Origin: Locusta migratoria
Taxonomy: Eukaryota > Arthropoda > Insecta > Orthoptera > Acrididae
Length of the DNA: 64,000 bases
Assembly: GCA_026315105.1 (NCBI GenBank)
Contig: CM048744.1
Location: 358,113,168 to 358,177,167, forward strand
Direction of reading: 5' to 3'
Part shown: in pieces, positions 34,740-46,135 of the stretch
Layout: the number at the start of each line of letters is the position of its first letter
Position numbering within the stretch: position 1 is the first letter of the stretch
Made by a program: the position numbers and the translations under genes
Notes under the pieces: model-generated
Told to the model about the DNA's origin: nothing
The model's database searches: none
Seen by the model: only the letters and a program-made list of their open reading frames with translations

Positions 34740-35170
34740 TTATCAATCTTCTGTTAATACATCCATTTCCACTCCTTTCTGTTTCCATCTCCTCCTCCTT
34801 CTTCTGTCTGTTCATCTTCATACTTCCCCTTCTCTCTGCCCTTCTTTAGGAAGGTGGTGTTATCAGCATACTGTAGGAGATGGATGGGAGGCTGGGGTTG
34901 TGGCACCTGGCAGAAGGGTAGAATAAATAGGAGATGAAAATTGCTGACAGTTACATAGAATTGGCGATGGGCGAGAAAAGAAGTGATGAAGCGGACGTAA
35001 TTAATAGTATGGGCATAGGTTTGGACATTGAAAAGAAGACAGAATGCCAAACTCGATTGTAGGCCTTCTCGATGTCAAGGGAGCCAAAAATTGCGGCATG
35101 ATGGAAGTTCATCTAGACAGAGAAGAGGTGGGTGAGGCGGAGGAGTTGTCATTGACAGAGAAGGATGCTC
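34740..35170 (-). pseudogene. Jockey-like LINE reverse transcriptase fragment
   Basis: Minus-strand pieces match NRVWHSVF-like (RT domain A region), SFLAHRQFYVTV and PQPQPPIHLLQYADNTTF (the YADD motif region, with D to N). The protein is broken by frameshifts. Confidence 0.7.
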
Positions 35171-36210
35171 GAAAATTTTCAATTCGTGCATATTGAATTT
35201 TTAAATGGAAGATAGATGTAGTGTTCTGGAGCACTCATTGTCAACTATGTAGGAGTCATAGATGTGTGTGGAAAATTAAAGACAGATAATACGAAACAGA
35301 GATAAAATGAATGCTGCTTAAAATTTGGGCGTATTTAATAGGGGAATTGTGAGTTGTTGACCCAAGGACAAACAAGAAAGTGGACGTTGAATCCTGAGCT
35401 TCCATAGGTCACAAGAGCCACAGTCGCAGATGGTAGAGAGTTGCCGAAGTACATAGTGCTACCACTAGTTGTCAGGCGCAACGAGTTCTTTTCCTGATGT
35501 GAAAATAAGTGCAATGTATTCGGGCTATTTTAGGGTTTATAACACACACTGTATTTTCTGTTGGTTCAGACAGTATGATGTCTGAATTTTACTTAATAAA
35601 CATAAAAATAAGCATTTATTGCACACTATCAGTTTATGAATGTATCTATTTACCCAAATACATGGCTTTTGATGGTGGTTAAATAGCAAGAATCGATTTT
35701 CAATAAATTGGTACAGTGTACAAAACTGCATTCTGGCAATGTTTTACTTACTTTTATTTGAATTCTGTTTTCTGACAATGGTAAATTAAAATGTATAGAT
35801 ATGAATCTACACTCTTCAGTGGAGTAGCCTACATGCATAAATAAAATTTCCATACAGATTGAATCGATATTTATCTGACAGAATACTTCATCTGTATCAT
35901 TGGTGAAATTTTTACATGCTTGTCTCTCCTGGAAGAAAGGAAGAAAGAAGAGATTTTTGGGCATTAGCAGAAAACGGAGGAGATATCAAATACCACAGAA
36001 AAATATACATGCAATTGAATAACAGAGCTTTCTCCACATACAGCACTAATTGTAAAGATTTGGAAGACATTTTAAAAGTCAACCACTGTACGTAATAAGA
36101 GCCTTGCTTTGCCACTAAAATTAGTAAATAAGGTCCGTGTGAACTACTGGCTACTCCCTGCTACAAAGCCTAGTTCCCTGGCCCAAACTGAGAACAGGCT
36201 CGTTTGAAAT
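35171..36210. other. Unassigned
   Basis: The frames at 35650-35964 and 35912-36115 (minus) show no recognisable domain. Confidence 0.3.
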
Positions 36211-36405
36211 TAGCCGGCCGCAGTGGCCGAGGAGACTGAGGCGCTTCAGTCACGGTCTGCACGGCCGCTACGGTCGGGGGTTCGAATCCCCCTCGGGCAT
36301 GGATATTTGTGTCGTCTTTAGTATAAGGTAGTTCATAAGTAGTTTGTAAGTTTAGGGACTGATGACCCCGTAGTTAAGTCCCATAAGCTTAACAAAAATT
36401 TGAAT
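36211..36405 (+). mobile_element. tRNA-derived SINE, full length
   Basis: Head GGCCGAGGAGACTGAGGCGC, B-box GGTTCGAATCCCCC at 36281, then TCGTCTTTAGTATAAGG and the GTAAGTTTAGGGACTGATGA body. A possible short target duplication around TTTGAA is not convincing. Confidence 0.8.
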
Positions 36406-36412
36406 TTTTTTT

Positions 36413-36576
36413 ATTTGCACGCCCTATCAAATCACCACCCAGCACAGAAGAACTCACTGCCGCGGCGGAGCGGCCGAGCGCATGGAGGCGCTATGCTACG
36501 ATGCGGGAGGCCGTTCCCCGTCGGGGGTTTGAATCCCCCTTCGGGCGTGGATGTTTGTGTCATCTTTAGTATAAGC
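36413..36576 (+). mobile_element. Penelope-fragment/SINE chimera
   Basis: 36413-36459 is a piece of Penelope-like RT coding DNA (reads HHPAQKNSL in one frame), followed without gap by a SINE head (36460 on) that is 3'-truncated at about 36575. The same junction occurs at 59254-59302 inside a longer Penelope-like element. Confidence 0.7.
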
Positions 36577-37224
36577 AATTTTTAGGCAACTTATGGAATA
36601 TGCTGAACTTTAACTTGTTTATTCAGATAGAAAACTAGCAAAATGAGGTACCAATTTTGTTAATACAACAAAATGCATCTCTTTCATGGATTAATGCGGA
36701 CGGTGTCCAACCTAAATTATACATGATTTAACGCTACTGGGGGGAAGGATTCACAAACAACACTCATTTTCTCACGCAATGTCACAGCAAAACTCACCAA
36801 AAACAGCGTGCTGAGACGAGGCAGAAGCAGGCGCCGCTATTGTAAGCGAAATTCACCAAGTCGGAGGTAGCACAAAACACAATATACAAACACTATGAAG
36901 CTGGCTCTGGTCTGTCGTGCCTGTTTTGAGATGGAGCATGTATATAGCAAGTTAAATTACATCTGAACAGAAAACGCGAGCAAACACACTAATGGTGACA
37001 CACGGCTACGTTACATGAACACACTCCACTGAAGGTGAAATGGTTGAAAGTCGGATCCATTATAAAATCTTGGTGGATTCTTAAGTTGCAGTCTTTTAGA
37101 AATCGAGCTAGGTACTGGTATTATAAGAGAAGTGGCGTGAACTCAGGCGACTAGCTGCATACCCAGGAAGTTGGAACTCGGACCCACGTGGTTCCGAAAG
37201 CCAATAAAATTGAATAAATTCAGT
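36577..37224. other. Unassigned
   Basis: No recognisable coding or repeat element. Confidence 0.3.
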
Positions 37225-37454
37225 ATCCGAAAAATAAAGAAAATTAAGTACAGCATGCAACCCATAGAAATGCTTAGAATAATATAAGGAAGCGAATGAA
37301 ATACAGCTACACGCGATAGGGGGCGATTACAGAGATGGATGAAGTCCAGTCTCAGAAAAACCACAAAAATGAAATAGTTACAAAGTCGGAAAAATAAAGT
37401 TAAGAATTACAACATGCAACCCATAGAAATGTTTAGAATTACATAAGGAAGTTA
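37225..37454. repeat. Two diverged direct copies, about 162 bp apart
   Basis: GCATGCAACCCATAGAAATG occurs at about 37252 and, as ACATGCAACCCATAGAAATG, at about 37412, each followed by TTAGAAT-A-ATAAGGAAG. It suggests an older relative of the adjacent 153-bp duplication. Confidence 0.55.
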
Positions 37455-37545
37455 TTGAAGAGGTTGTACAAGGCTCAGAGAGAATTACTAACAAATCAGA
37501 GTGCGAACTACAAGTCGGAGAAAAAACAACGAAATTAAAATAGGC

Positions 37546-37858
37546 GAGAAGAGAAGATCGCGAAATATTAGTGGAAATCAGAAGGATACCCACATAGTTA
37601 CTTGACTGATGGGCATGGAGCAAACAAGAGTGGAAGCTGAAGGCTTTGATCTATGAACCAACCACGTGGAACACATATCACTCATGGAAGGAAACGATGA
37701 GAAGAGAAGATCGCGAAATATTAGTGGAAATCAGAAGGATACCCACATAGTTACTTGACTGATGGGCATGGAGCAAACAAGAGTGGAAGCTGAAGGCTTT
37801 GATCTATGAACCAACCACGTGGAACACATATCACTCATGGAAGGAAACGATGAGAAGA
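37546..37858. repeat. Perfect 153-bp tandem duplication
   Basis: 37546-37698 is repeated base for base at 37699-37851, and GAGAAGA starts a third unit. The unit runs from GAGAAGAGAAGATCGCG to GGAAACGAT. It is non-coding as far as can be seen. Confidence 0.92.
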
Positions 37859-39485
37859 ATTTTACATGCCCTGTATAAAATGATTATATCACCTATTAGA
37901 AATCGGATCCCACAAATCTAGAAAGTATTTACACAGAGTTGATACACAGCCTCATGATCACAAAGGGTTTTAACATCCCAAGCCGTTATCAAACTGCAAC
38001 TAGAATCACACACACCGCATTTATCTATTGGAAATCACTGAATTGAAAAACGTGAACACATTTCCGCACACGATCAGAGAAAGTTCACGAATCTAAGTTA
38101 AAGATGCAAGTCAACGAAACGCTACCATCACCAGAAACAAGAGCAGAACCAACCTTACCTCACCAGACGCCCAGAACAGAATGATCAGCCACACGGCCAC
38201 CGGGGCGCGGGAAGACGCATGAATCCACCGGAAAATGGAAAATCTACGAAAACCACAGAGAGACTTACCAACCAGCTCGCAACCAAAGGTTGTAGAAACC
38301 TCTTCGGTAGTATCAGCAGCTATCGATACTGAGCCACAGAGAACGATGCAAAGCGAGCTGTCACTTATCACATTCAAACAGCCATAGATTCATGCACACA
38401 CTTAAAGGTAAAACAACTGCACATTTTCACAGGGACAGTAGCGTAGTGGAGAAGCCGTACTTATACCACATTAATTAATATAATAATGAATTATTAACAT
38501 TACAAACTAAGAAAAAACTTGCAATATTAACTAATATTTTAACGCATGAAATAAAAAATGCTATTCCTCAAGCCTTGAAAAGAGTGGGATTCAAGTTTTA
38601 ACATAATGATAATCTAGTGACATTAAATAAATTATATATACGGAAGACGACAAACGGTCGTCTTTCAATTTACTGGATGTAAAAATTCAACAGGCTGGAC
38701 AGAATCTGCAGATCAACTGCAGATGCATTTGTCTGGCTACTTTATATCGCTTCTATTTAAGGATAATGCACAGTAATTCCTTCCTTCTGTGAAGAAATGA
38801 ACATGAATGAATTGCACTAGTGTTATTGATGAAACTTCCTGGCTAATTAACCTCATTTTAACCTGCAAAGATGTTTCCTTTCAGCATTCTCGACACTGAT
38901 AAGTGTGAATTATTATGCAGTTGCTATTATTGGTGTACAGCAGTAATATATATCCGTATCACACAGTTTCATAAATCCACAATTCTCAATAAAATGACGT
39001 CATTTTCATTTGAAAATGATGATTCACATTTGTTTATCATAACTTCTAGATGACAGAAAACATAGCATTAAAATAAAAGTAAGTAAAATAATTTGTCTGT
39101 AAGTATTCTTGAACATGAGACACTTTATACAGCAATCTATTAGTCCACTCATTATGCTAACAGTTCACGCTGAGTAGGAGTTCTATGAAATATATTCATA
39201 ACTTATGTTATGACATAATCGTTTGTTTCCGTTTATTGAAATAATTTCATGTTATGTACTGTCTGGTCAAACAGCAAGACATAGAGGGTAAAATGTCTGA
39301 CAGTTGCTAAAATGCGCTGCAGTTACTTTCCCACCATGAACGTGTTGTGACTGACATCTAGTGGTAGCACTACATACTTGTTGCTCTATTGCCTGCGATT
39401 GAAACTCTTGCGACCAGTTTTTCAGTTCAATTGAATTCATTTATTTGTCTGTCGACAACAGTCCGTTGCATAAGATATCATCATA
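37859..39485. other. Unassigned
   Basis: The segment at 38110-38380 is more GC-rich but has no recognisable domain in any frame. Confidence 0.3.
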
Positions 39486-39497
39486 TGTCATATACAT

Positions 39498-40990
39498 GTT
39501 GTTGTTGTTGTTATGGTGTTCAGTCTGGACACTGGTTTGATGCAGCTCTCCACCCTACTCTATCCTGAGCAAAACTCTTCATCTCCTCATAAGAATGGCA
39601 ACCTACATCCATTTGAATCTGCTTACTGTATTCATCTCTTGTTCACCCTCTGTGATTTTTACCCACACACTTCCCACCAACGCTAAATTCACGATTCCTT
39701 CCTGTTTAAGAATGTGTCCAACTAATAGATCCCTTCTTTTAGTCAGAGTGTGTCAGAAATTCCTTTCCTCCCCATTTCTGTGCAGTACCTACTCATTAGT
39801 TATGCGATCCACCCATCTAAGCTTCAGCATTCTTCTGTAGCACCACATTTCAAAAGCCACTATCCTCCTCCTGACCACAGTGGTTATTGTCCATGTTTCA
39901 CTCCCATACAAGGCAACACTCCACACAAATGCCTTCAGAAAGGACTTCCTTAGGCTTAAATCAATATTCGAGGTTAACAAATTTCCCTTTTTCAAGAACG
40001 CTTTTCTACCCATTGCCATCCTGCATTTTATATCCTCTGTACTGCAACCAACATTTGTTATATTACTGACCACGTAACAAAACTCATCTACTTCCTTTAT
40101 TGTTTCATTACCTAATCTAATTCCTTCAACATCACCTGATTTTCTTAGACTGCACTCCATTACCCTTGTTTTGCTCTTGTTAATGTTCATCTTATATGCA
40201 ACTTTCAGCACACTGTCCATTCCGTTCAATTGCTCTTCCAGGTCTTTTGCTGTCTCTGATAGAATTGCAATGTCATCAGCAAAACACAATGTTTTTATTT
40301 TTTGCCTGAACTTTAATTCCTTCTCTAAATTTCTCCTCGATTTCTTTTGTAGCGTGCTCTAAGTACAAATTAAATAACGTTGGACAAAGGCTACAACCCT
40401 GTCTTACTCCCTTCCCAATCTCTGCCTCCCCTTCATTCCCTTGAACTCTGGTAATTGCTATCTGGTTTTTTTACAAGTTTTAAATAACCTTCCGCTCCCT
40501 ATATTTTACTCCTGTTGATTTCAGAATTTGAAGTGGTTTATTCCAATCAACATTCTCAAGGGCTTTCTCCAAATCTACAAAAGCTAGAAATATAGATTTG
40601 CCTTTCCTTAATCTATCTTCTAACATAAGATGTAAAGTGAGTATTGCCTCCCATATTCCTACATTTCTCCTGAATCCAAACTGATCTTCCCTGAGCTAGG
40701 CTTCTACCGGCTTTTCCATCGTTCTGTAAATAATTTTGTTAAAATTTGGAACCATGACTTATTAAACTGATGTTTCTGAAATGTTCACACATGTCTTCGT
40801 TTGCTTTCTTTGGAATATGGATCATTACATTTTTCTTAAAGTCTGTGGGTATTTCACCTGTCTCATACATCTTACTTACCAGGAGAAATAATTTCGTCAT
40901 GGCTGGCTCTTCCAGAGACTTCAGTAGTTCTGACGGAATGTACACCCCAGTAGACTTGTTTCGACTTAGATATTTAAGAGCCCTGTCAAA
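39498..40990 (-). mobile_element. RTE-like LINE, 5'-truncated, with target duplication
   Basis: On the minus strand: LKYLSRNKSTGVYIPSELLK and LFLLVSKMYETGEIPTDFKK (40980-40840), NISLIS, a degraded middle, then FADDIAILSETAKDLEEQL (40285-40230), KINKSKTRVM-like, CRMAMGRKAFLKKGNLL and FEMWCYRRMLKLRW (39850-39800). The 3' end is the GTTGTT repeat near 39498. TGTCATATACAT (39486-39497) and TGTTATATACAT (40991-41002) flank it as a 12-bp duplication with one change. Confidence 0.88.
39789..40289 (-). pseudogene. RTE-like LINE RT C-terminal half (open for 166 codons)
   Basis: The longest uninterrupted retroelement frame here. It starts just before the catalytic FADD box and ends with the DRITNE motif of RTE-like RTs. 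Upstream stops and a frameshift separate it from the N-terminal RT part at 40739-41002. Confidence 0.85.
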
Positions 40991-41002
40991 TGTTATATAC
41001 AT

Positions 41003-43069
41003 ATGTTTGTTAAAAAATATTAGATTTTAACAGTACAACAATTTAAAAATTATATAATATACAAGAACATACAGTACATTTTACACAAAATATATGGATT
41101 TACTAGATGACCTGGTGAAGTGTGTATCACTTACCACTTAATATAAACCTTATTAATTTAAGTCATATGTATTTTAGACCCAGTAGCTTTACAAAGGGAT
41201 TTTCAGATAGTCTGAGTATCGGCTCGATATAGTGGGCGGAAAGAGTGGGCAAATCACGCACACATGCCCAGGATAATATTCATGTCACATTGGAAGATCA
41301 GGGAAGGTTTAAACGGTGATAAAATATGGAAAAATTGCGAGGAAATTTTAGATTTAAAACATGACTTGGTTGTTCTGTTGCGTGCTTTCAGAAATGCACT
41401 TTGAATGAGTAAAGTTTGCTTTACACAATCTGAGCCAATATATGAACTGACAAAGATAAAAATGAATTTCTGTTCCTTAGTCTCGCTAAAACTCGAAAAC
41501 TGCTGAACCGATATGGCTATATATCATTACATAAACCATTGAATCTATTGTGATGAAATCTGGTGTGGAGATAGCTTGAGTGCTGAAGTACCGGATAAGA
41601 TACTTTAGAAAGTGTGTAATTCAAGATATTTTTGAAGTATACAAAGCGAAATAATGAACAATAATTACTCTCTAGGAAAGATATTTCTTCTTTGACTTGT
41701 TAACTATTTTTCAGAAGTTATAATCAACTTTTAAAAATGCATTATCCCTTTTGTAAAAAGTGGATAGAACAGAATAACAACAGAAGTACCGGTCAGTTTT
41801 CCACAAATTTTCCTGTTTTCTGGCCAACTGTTCCAAATATTTACATCACTCAAACCTCAAATAAACTTATCATGAACTCTTTAGTAGAAGAAGCTAATCA
41901 AATTAACGACAATTATTCGATCTGGTGCTGTAGAACAGCTAGCATACTTTCACTCAATTCTTTCCTAAAGCATAATCTTATGCCAAATACTATCTCTAAT
42001 AAACACCATGTCGACGGGATGTTAACCATAAACTTCATTTATTCTTACTTGATGCACTAGCAAGACAAAAGACCTAGGTACTAAACAGAATGCAGTCAAA
42101 ATACTGTCTTTAGCAGGCAGTGAAAGATCTTCAGGGACATATGAATCATTACTTTATTTTCCAATATAATAGGTTGTACATAACAGGACTTATTTAGAGG
42201 TACACTATAGAATTCAATGCCACAAAGTTTCCAGATAGACTTTGATTTCCCTGTCTAGAGCACAGAATGGAGATTTCCAGATATGTGCACAGACAGATTG
42301 TTGCATTTCGGTCTGCGTTTAAGTAGGCAGAAAGAGCATGCCTCCATGAGGCAGAGAGTCACTAAGCACTTTTTCTGATGCAAAATTAGGCACGCCTCAT
42401 CATAAGTCCTTGGGTCATGTGGATCCATTCATCTCTAGAAAATAGAGCAAAGATGTCTGAAACTACACATATTTACATTGGAAGAAGTACTTCTGACCCT
42501 AAATATATTAATACACTTGTACTGAAGGGCAGAGTCTTAGGTCCAATACATTTTCTAATTGCATTAATGATTTTCCACAAAATATTCTGTGTGGTCCAAC
42601 AATATGGTTTCTGATGGCTGTAATATACTGAACATTGACTTGTAATGATAAGTAATAAGAGAGAAAGCTGAAAAAACCTCAGCTTTTGACTTAAAAGTCA
42701 ATTCACATAGGCTCACACATCATGGCACAGCCACGTCAGTGTGTATGCAAAAAGCCCATATCGCCAATTTGCTTATGCCAATACGCATTGTTGAAAATGA
42801 AGTTAAGTTACTCTCAATGATGCAAAAATTGGACACTATAGACTGGCAGTACACCCGTGGATATTTTGATTATCAAATATGCCGGGAGAAACTGAAGAAT
42901 CACAAAAATTAGTAGTTTAGTATCAAAATTTCGGAAGTGACAACAATGAATTTTAGTAATGCGTACAACAAACTTCATAACGTTTGTTTGTGATCAACTT
43001 TGTGTGGTAAAGTTCTGAAATGAGAAAATTTCGAAACATCAATATTTATTTGCAAGCAAAAATAAATAC
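41003..43069. other. Unassigned
   Basis: 41480-41600 contains CTCGAAAACTGCTGAACCGA and GGTGTGGAGATAGCTTGAG, a generic non-coding repeat segment common in insects. The 107-codon frame at 41737-42060 shows no domain. Confidence 0.35.
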
Positions 43070-43900
43070 AAGGATCGTTCTTAAAGTAATGCAATGGTGG
43101 GCATAACATAGTGAAAACATGTTGGAGGTCTTTCAAATTATGCACCTTTATTAGAGCAACCCTTCATCTATGCAGTGGCACTATTCAACAGTCTGAATTA
43201 CAAGTGATACTTTTCCGCCATCATTCAATCCAACACTCAAATCTTCTTTGGAAAAATTCACATTAGCACTGTTGAACCCACTCCTTCATCGGACCAAACA
43301 ATTAGAAGTCAGAAAGTGTTAAGTCTAGACCGTGCAGTGGGTTAGGAACCGCTGACCAGCCCAATGTTACAATATTTGAACTTTTGGCCGGATATGAGTG
43401 GGGTTTCGTGTTGTCATGATGAATTTTGATCGATTTCAAATTCTTGGTTGGACTTTCCTTTCTTATGCCTTCTTGATGTTTTCTGTGTGTTGAAACGTAG
43501 CTGTTGCTGTTCACGGTACTGTCATGTTCCAGAAAATCAACGAGTATGGCTTCATTGTAGTTCCAGAAAATCAATGAGAATGGCTTCATTGTAGTCCCAA
43601 AAAGCTAGGTGATGGCACACCTTCAACTGATTCTTTGTTTCTGGATAATAAAAACATTCCCATGTTTATCCCCTGTGACCAGATCAGAGAAAAACGCGCC
43701 TTCACTAGTCTCAAATGCTTCCAGCAGGTCAGAGCAGACTCCACCCTTCAAATCATCTGCCTCACACACTTACCAATACTCTAAGTCTTTTACTACCTCA
43801 TTCTCAGCATTTTGGCCACAGTACATTTGTGCAGCAAGCTCAATAACTGTAATTTGTTTGTCAACACAAATAAACTAATCCAGTCGTTGGCGTTTCACGT
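43070..43900 (-). pseudogene. mariner-type transposase fossil
   Basis: On the minus strand: LLEAFETSEGAFFSDLVTGD (about 43730-43670, region of the first catalytic Asp), then EAILVDFLEHDSTVNSNSYV, IKIHHDNTKPHS (HHDNA-PH block, about 43430-43395), LGWSAVPNPLHGLDLTLSDF (P-SPDL-P-D block). The catalytic Asp in GLDLTLSDF may persist, but frames are broken. A 35-bp imperfect duplication (GTTCCAGAAAATCAA) lies at 43525-43595. Confidence 0.8.
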
Positions 43901-45884
43901 CACCGGCCACAGTACAGTAATACTATAGAATGATCACCACGAAAGGTACAAGTCTAGTATGACAGCCATTGAGCGCACACTGGAATAGACATTGGTTCTA
44001 AAATCCAGTGAATTCACGCTTTGCTTTAGACAGTGCTAACTCGTGCGTGCACAGAAGCATGTACTGCAGTGAGCTTTCTGTTTGTTAGTAATTCATAATT
44101 TGCTGTATTTGTTGATATTTGTGGTGTGGAATGAATTCAGCTTCCATGTTACAGATTTTGCACTTTATTTTAGTTAGTTGATTTTCACAAATGCGTTTAT
44201 ACAACAAAAGACAATATTCGTAAGCAGCAGACATTCTTTAATACTAGGTGTTTGTGAAAAGAATTTTTTTATATTGCTTGCATCATACTATAGAGATGGA
44301 ATGTAACAAAAAGCCATTTAGCACCTTAATTCAGAAGTACAGAGACATTAGGTATTTGCGTGACCCACTCGACCTCATGTATCATGAAGTATGAAAAAAT
44401 CATTTATTTCTGGGTAATAGGTAACTTTTCAAACCAGGCTTCATCTTCATGATGTTTATAAATTCTTTCTGATCTTCAGACCTTAGTTCTTTCATTAATA
44501 GTGAATATATCTCCCTGCCTTCATTCCTTCTTTCCAGCCGGGGTCAAACTGAACAATGTCTGGCTTTAGGTCTTTATCATGTCCTAACCTGAAGACTTAC
44601 TGTCACTGACAGGGCAACAACTCCAACATAAGTTGGTCCGCCATATGCAAAATTCTGTATGAATGAAAATTTAGCTATGCAAATACTTTTGCAATCAAGC
44701 ATCTTAATATATATATAAAAACTGTTGAGTCTGTAATTTAAAGTAATAGTAGCCCAATTCCATGCTAAGTACAAAAGAGAAAAGTGATTACATAAGAATG
44801 ACAACTTCTAATTAAATAGGCACCTTGAGCCCAGAGAAATAATTTGAACAGATAACTTTCCAAGAAATCACAGTTTCCTTTGCGTTCTTGCGTGTTATGA
44901 ATGAACGACTACCAGAAATGATTCTCTTCTCATTGCATGCATATTATTTTTGTCTAGTGTACATGCACAGATTCGCGCCACAAACATCTGGCGTGCACTG
45001 TGTAATAGGTCGCATGAAGTAGCGCATAGTTTGTGACAGTACAAACCCCGGACAAGCATTTATTTTTATAAACATACGCGCTAGGTGTGATCGTTGCAGT
45101 CCATGCATGACAGCAGTGTCAGGTTTGAGCGTGCATGTGGTTGCAGTCACCAGTAGGCATAAGTGAGCTGTCGGAAGTCACGTGACTGGTAAAAACTAAG
45201 TGGCTGTTGGTATGAATCAAGCCTGAGGCTGGGCTGTTATGGAGGGTGACCAGGACTCCACCAAATACTAAAATAAGAGAAAGAAATGCATTACTAGCAA
45301 ACCAAGCTTGGTACTGGAAATACAGTACCCACAGATTAAAGAGAATGTTGAGACGAATAAGTGCTTTAAATACATCTATGGTATCACCCTTAGCTTTTCA
45401 ACTATTTAACCATAAGCAATTTTGAAACGACTATAAATTTTTAAATTTATAACTGCAGTACCAGTGAAACTATTTTTTGTATTAAGTGACATTGGACAGA
45501 CCTCACATAGCTCTATCAGACTCTAGTCTCCCTGTTGTAACCTTCACCATTTATGAATTATTGGGTAACAAATATTTTTTGTGACAAACTATAGTTGTTT
45601 AAGGCAAATAATTTATTTAAATAAACAAAATAACTGCATTACAAAAGTTACGTGAATAGTAGAAACCTATGTGGAGTAGATAAATTAATTGTATTTGCTT
45701 ATTTAACAATCTCTGAAATGACAGTTCTGAACTTGCAAATAAATATCCATTTACTATCAAAATTATTTAATGTATAAATAAACTTGGAATGCTGATGAAA
45801 TGTCTGATTAAACTGATATATTGAATAATTCCTATTTCAAGTTTTTGTAAAATTGTGCATTTCAGAAAATCATATAGTGCCATC
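43901..45884. other. Unassigned
   Basis: 44940-45240 is relatively CpG-rich and repeat-like, but no partner was found in the window. Confidence 0.3.
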
Positions 45885-46135
45885 CTCTTTCGTGCAGTTA
45901 GCAATCTTGGTCTTCCGCAACCCACTATGCCACATTCCTGGATGTCAACCTCCACCTCACTGATGGCCCCATCCACACTTTCGTCCATATTAAACCACCG
46001 ACAGTACCTACACTTTGACAGTTGCCATCCCTTCCACATCAAAAAATTTCTCCCTTACAGCCTTGCCACCTATGGACAGAGCATCTGCACTGATAAGATC
46101 TCCCTTTCTCAATACTCTGAAGCTTTCACAAAACT
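45885..46135 (+). pseudogene. Second Penelope-type RT fragment
   Basis: Frame pieces read TFLDVNLHLTDG-like, VHIKPP, then QYLHFDSCHPFHIKKFLPYS and LATYGQSICTDKISLSQYSE. The FLDV, KPT-HQYLHF-SCHPFH-K-S-PYS and RICSD signatures place it with Penelope-type RTs, but in a lineage different from the elements at 19-20.6 and 58.8-60.4 kb. One frameshift is needed. Confidence 0.75.

Noticed and set aside
36211..36310. tRNA-like cloverleaf pieces (also at 51.6, 54.2, 59.3 and 59.9 kb)
   Set aside because: Each is the head of a SINE, continuing directly into the SINE body; not a tRNA gene.
36340..36370. CTGATGA in SINE tails as hammerhead cores
   Set aside because: CTGATGA is present (GGGACTGATGACC), but no GAAA core or pairing stems follow.
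41737..42060. 107-codon plus frame
   Set aside because: No domain and no supporting context; AT-rich chance frame.
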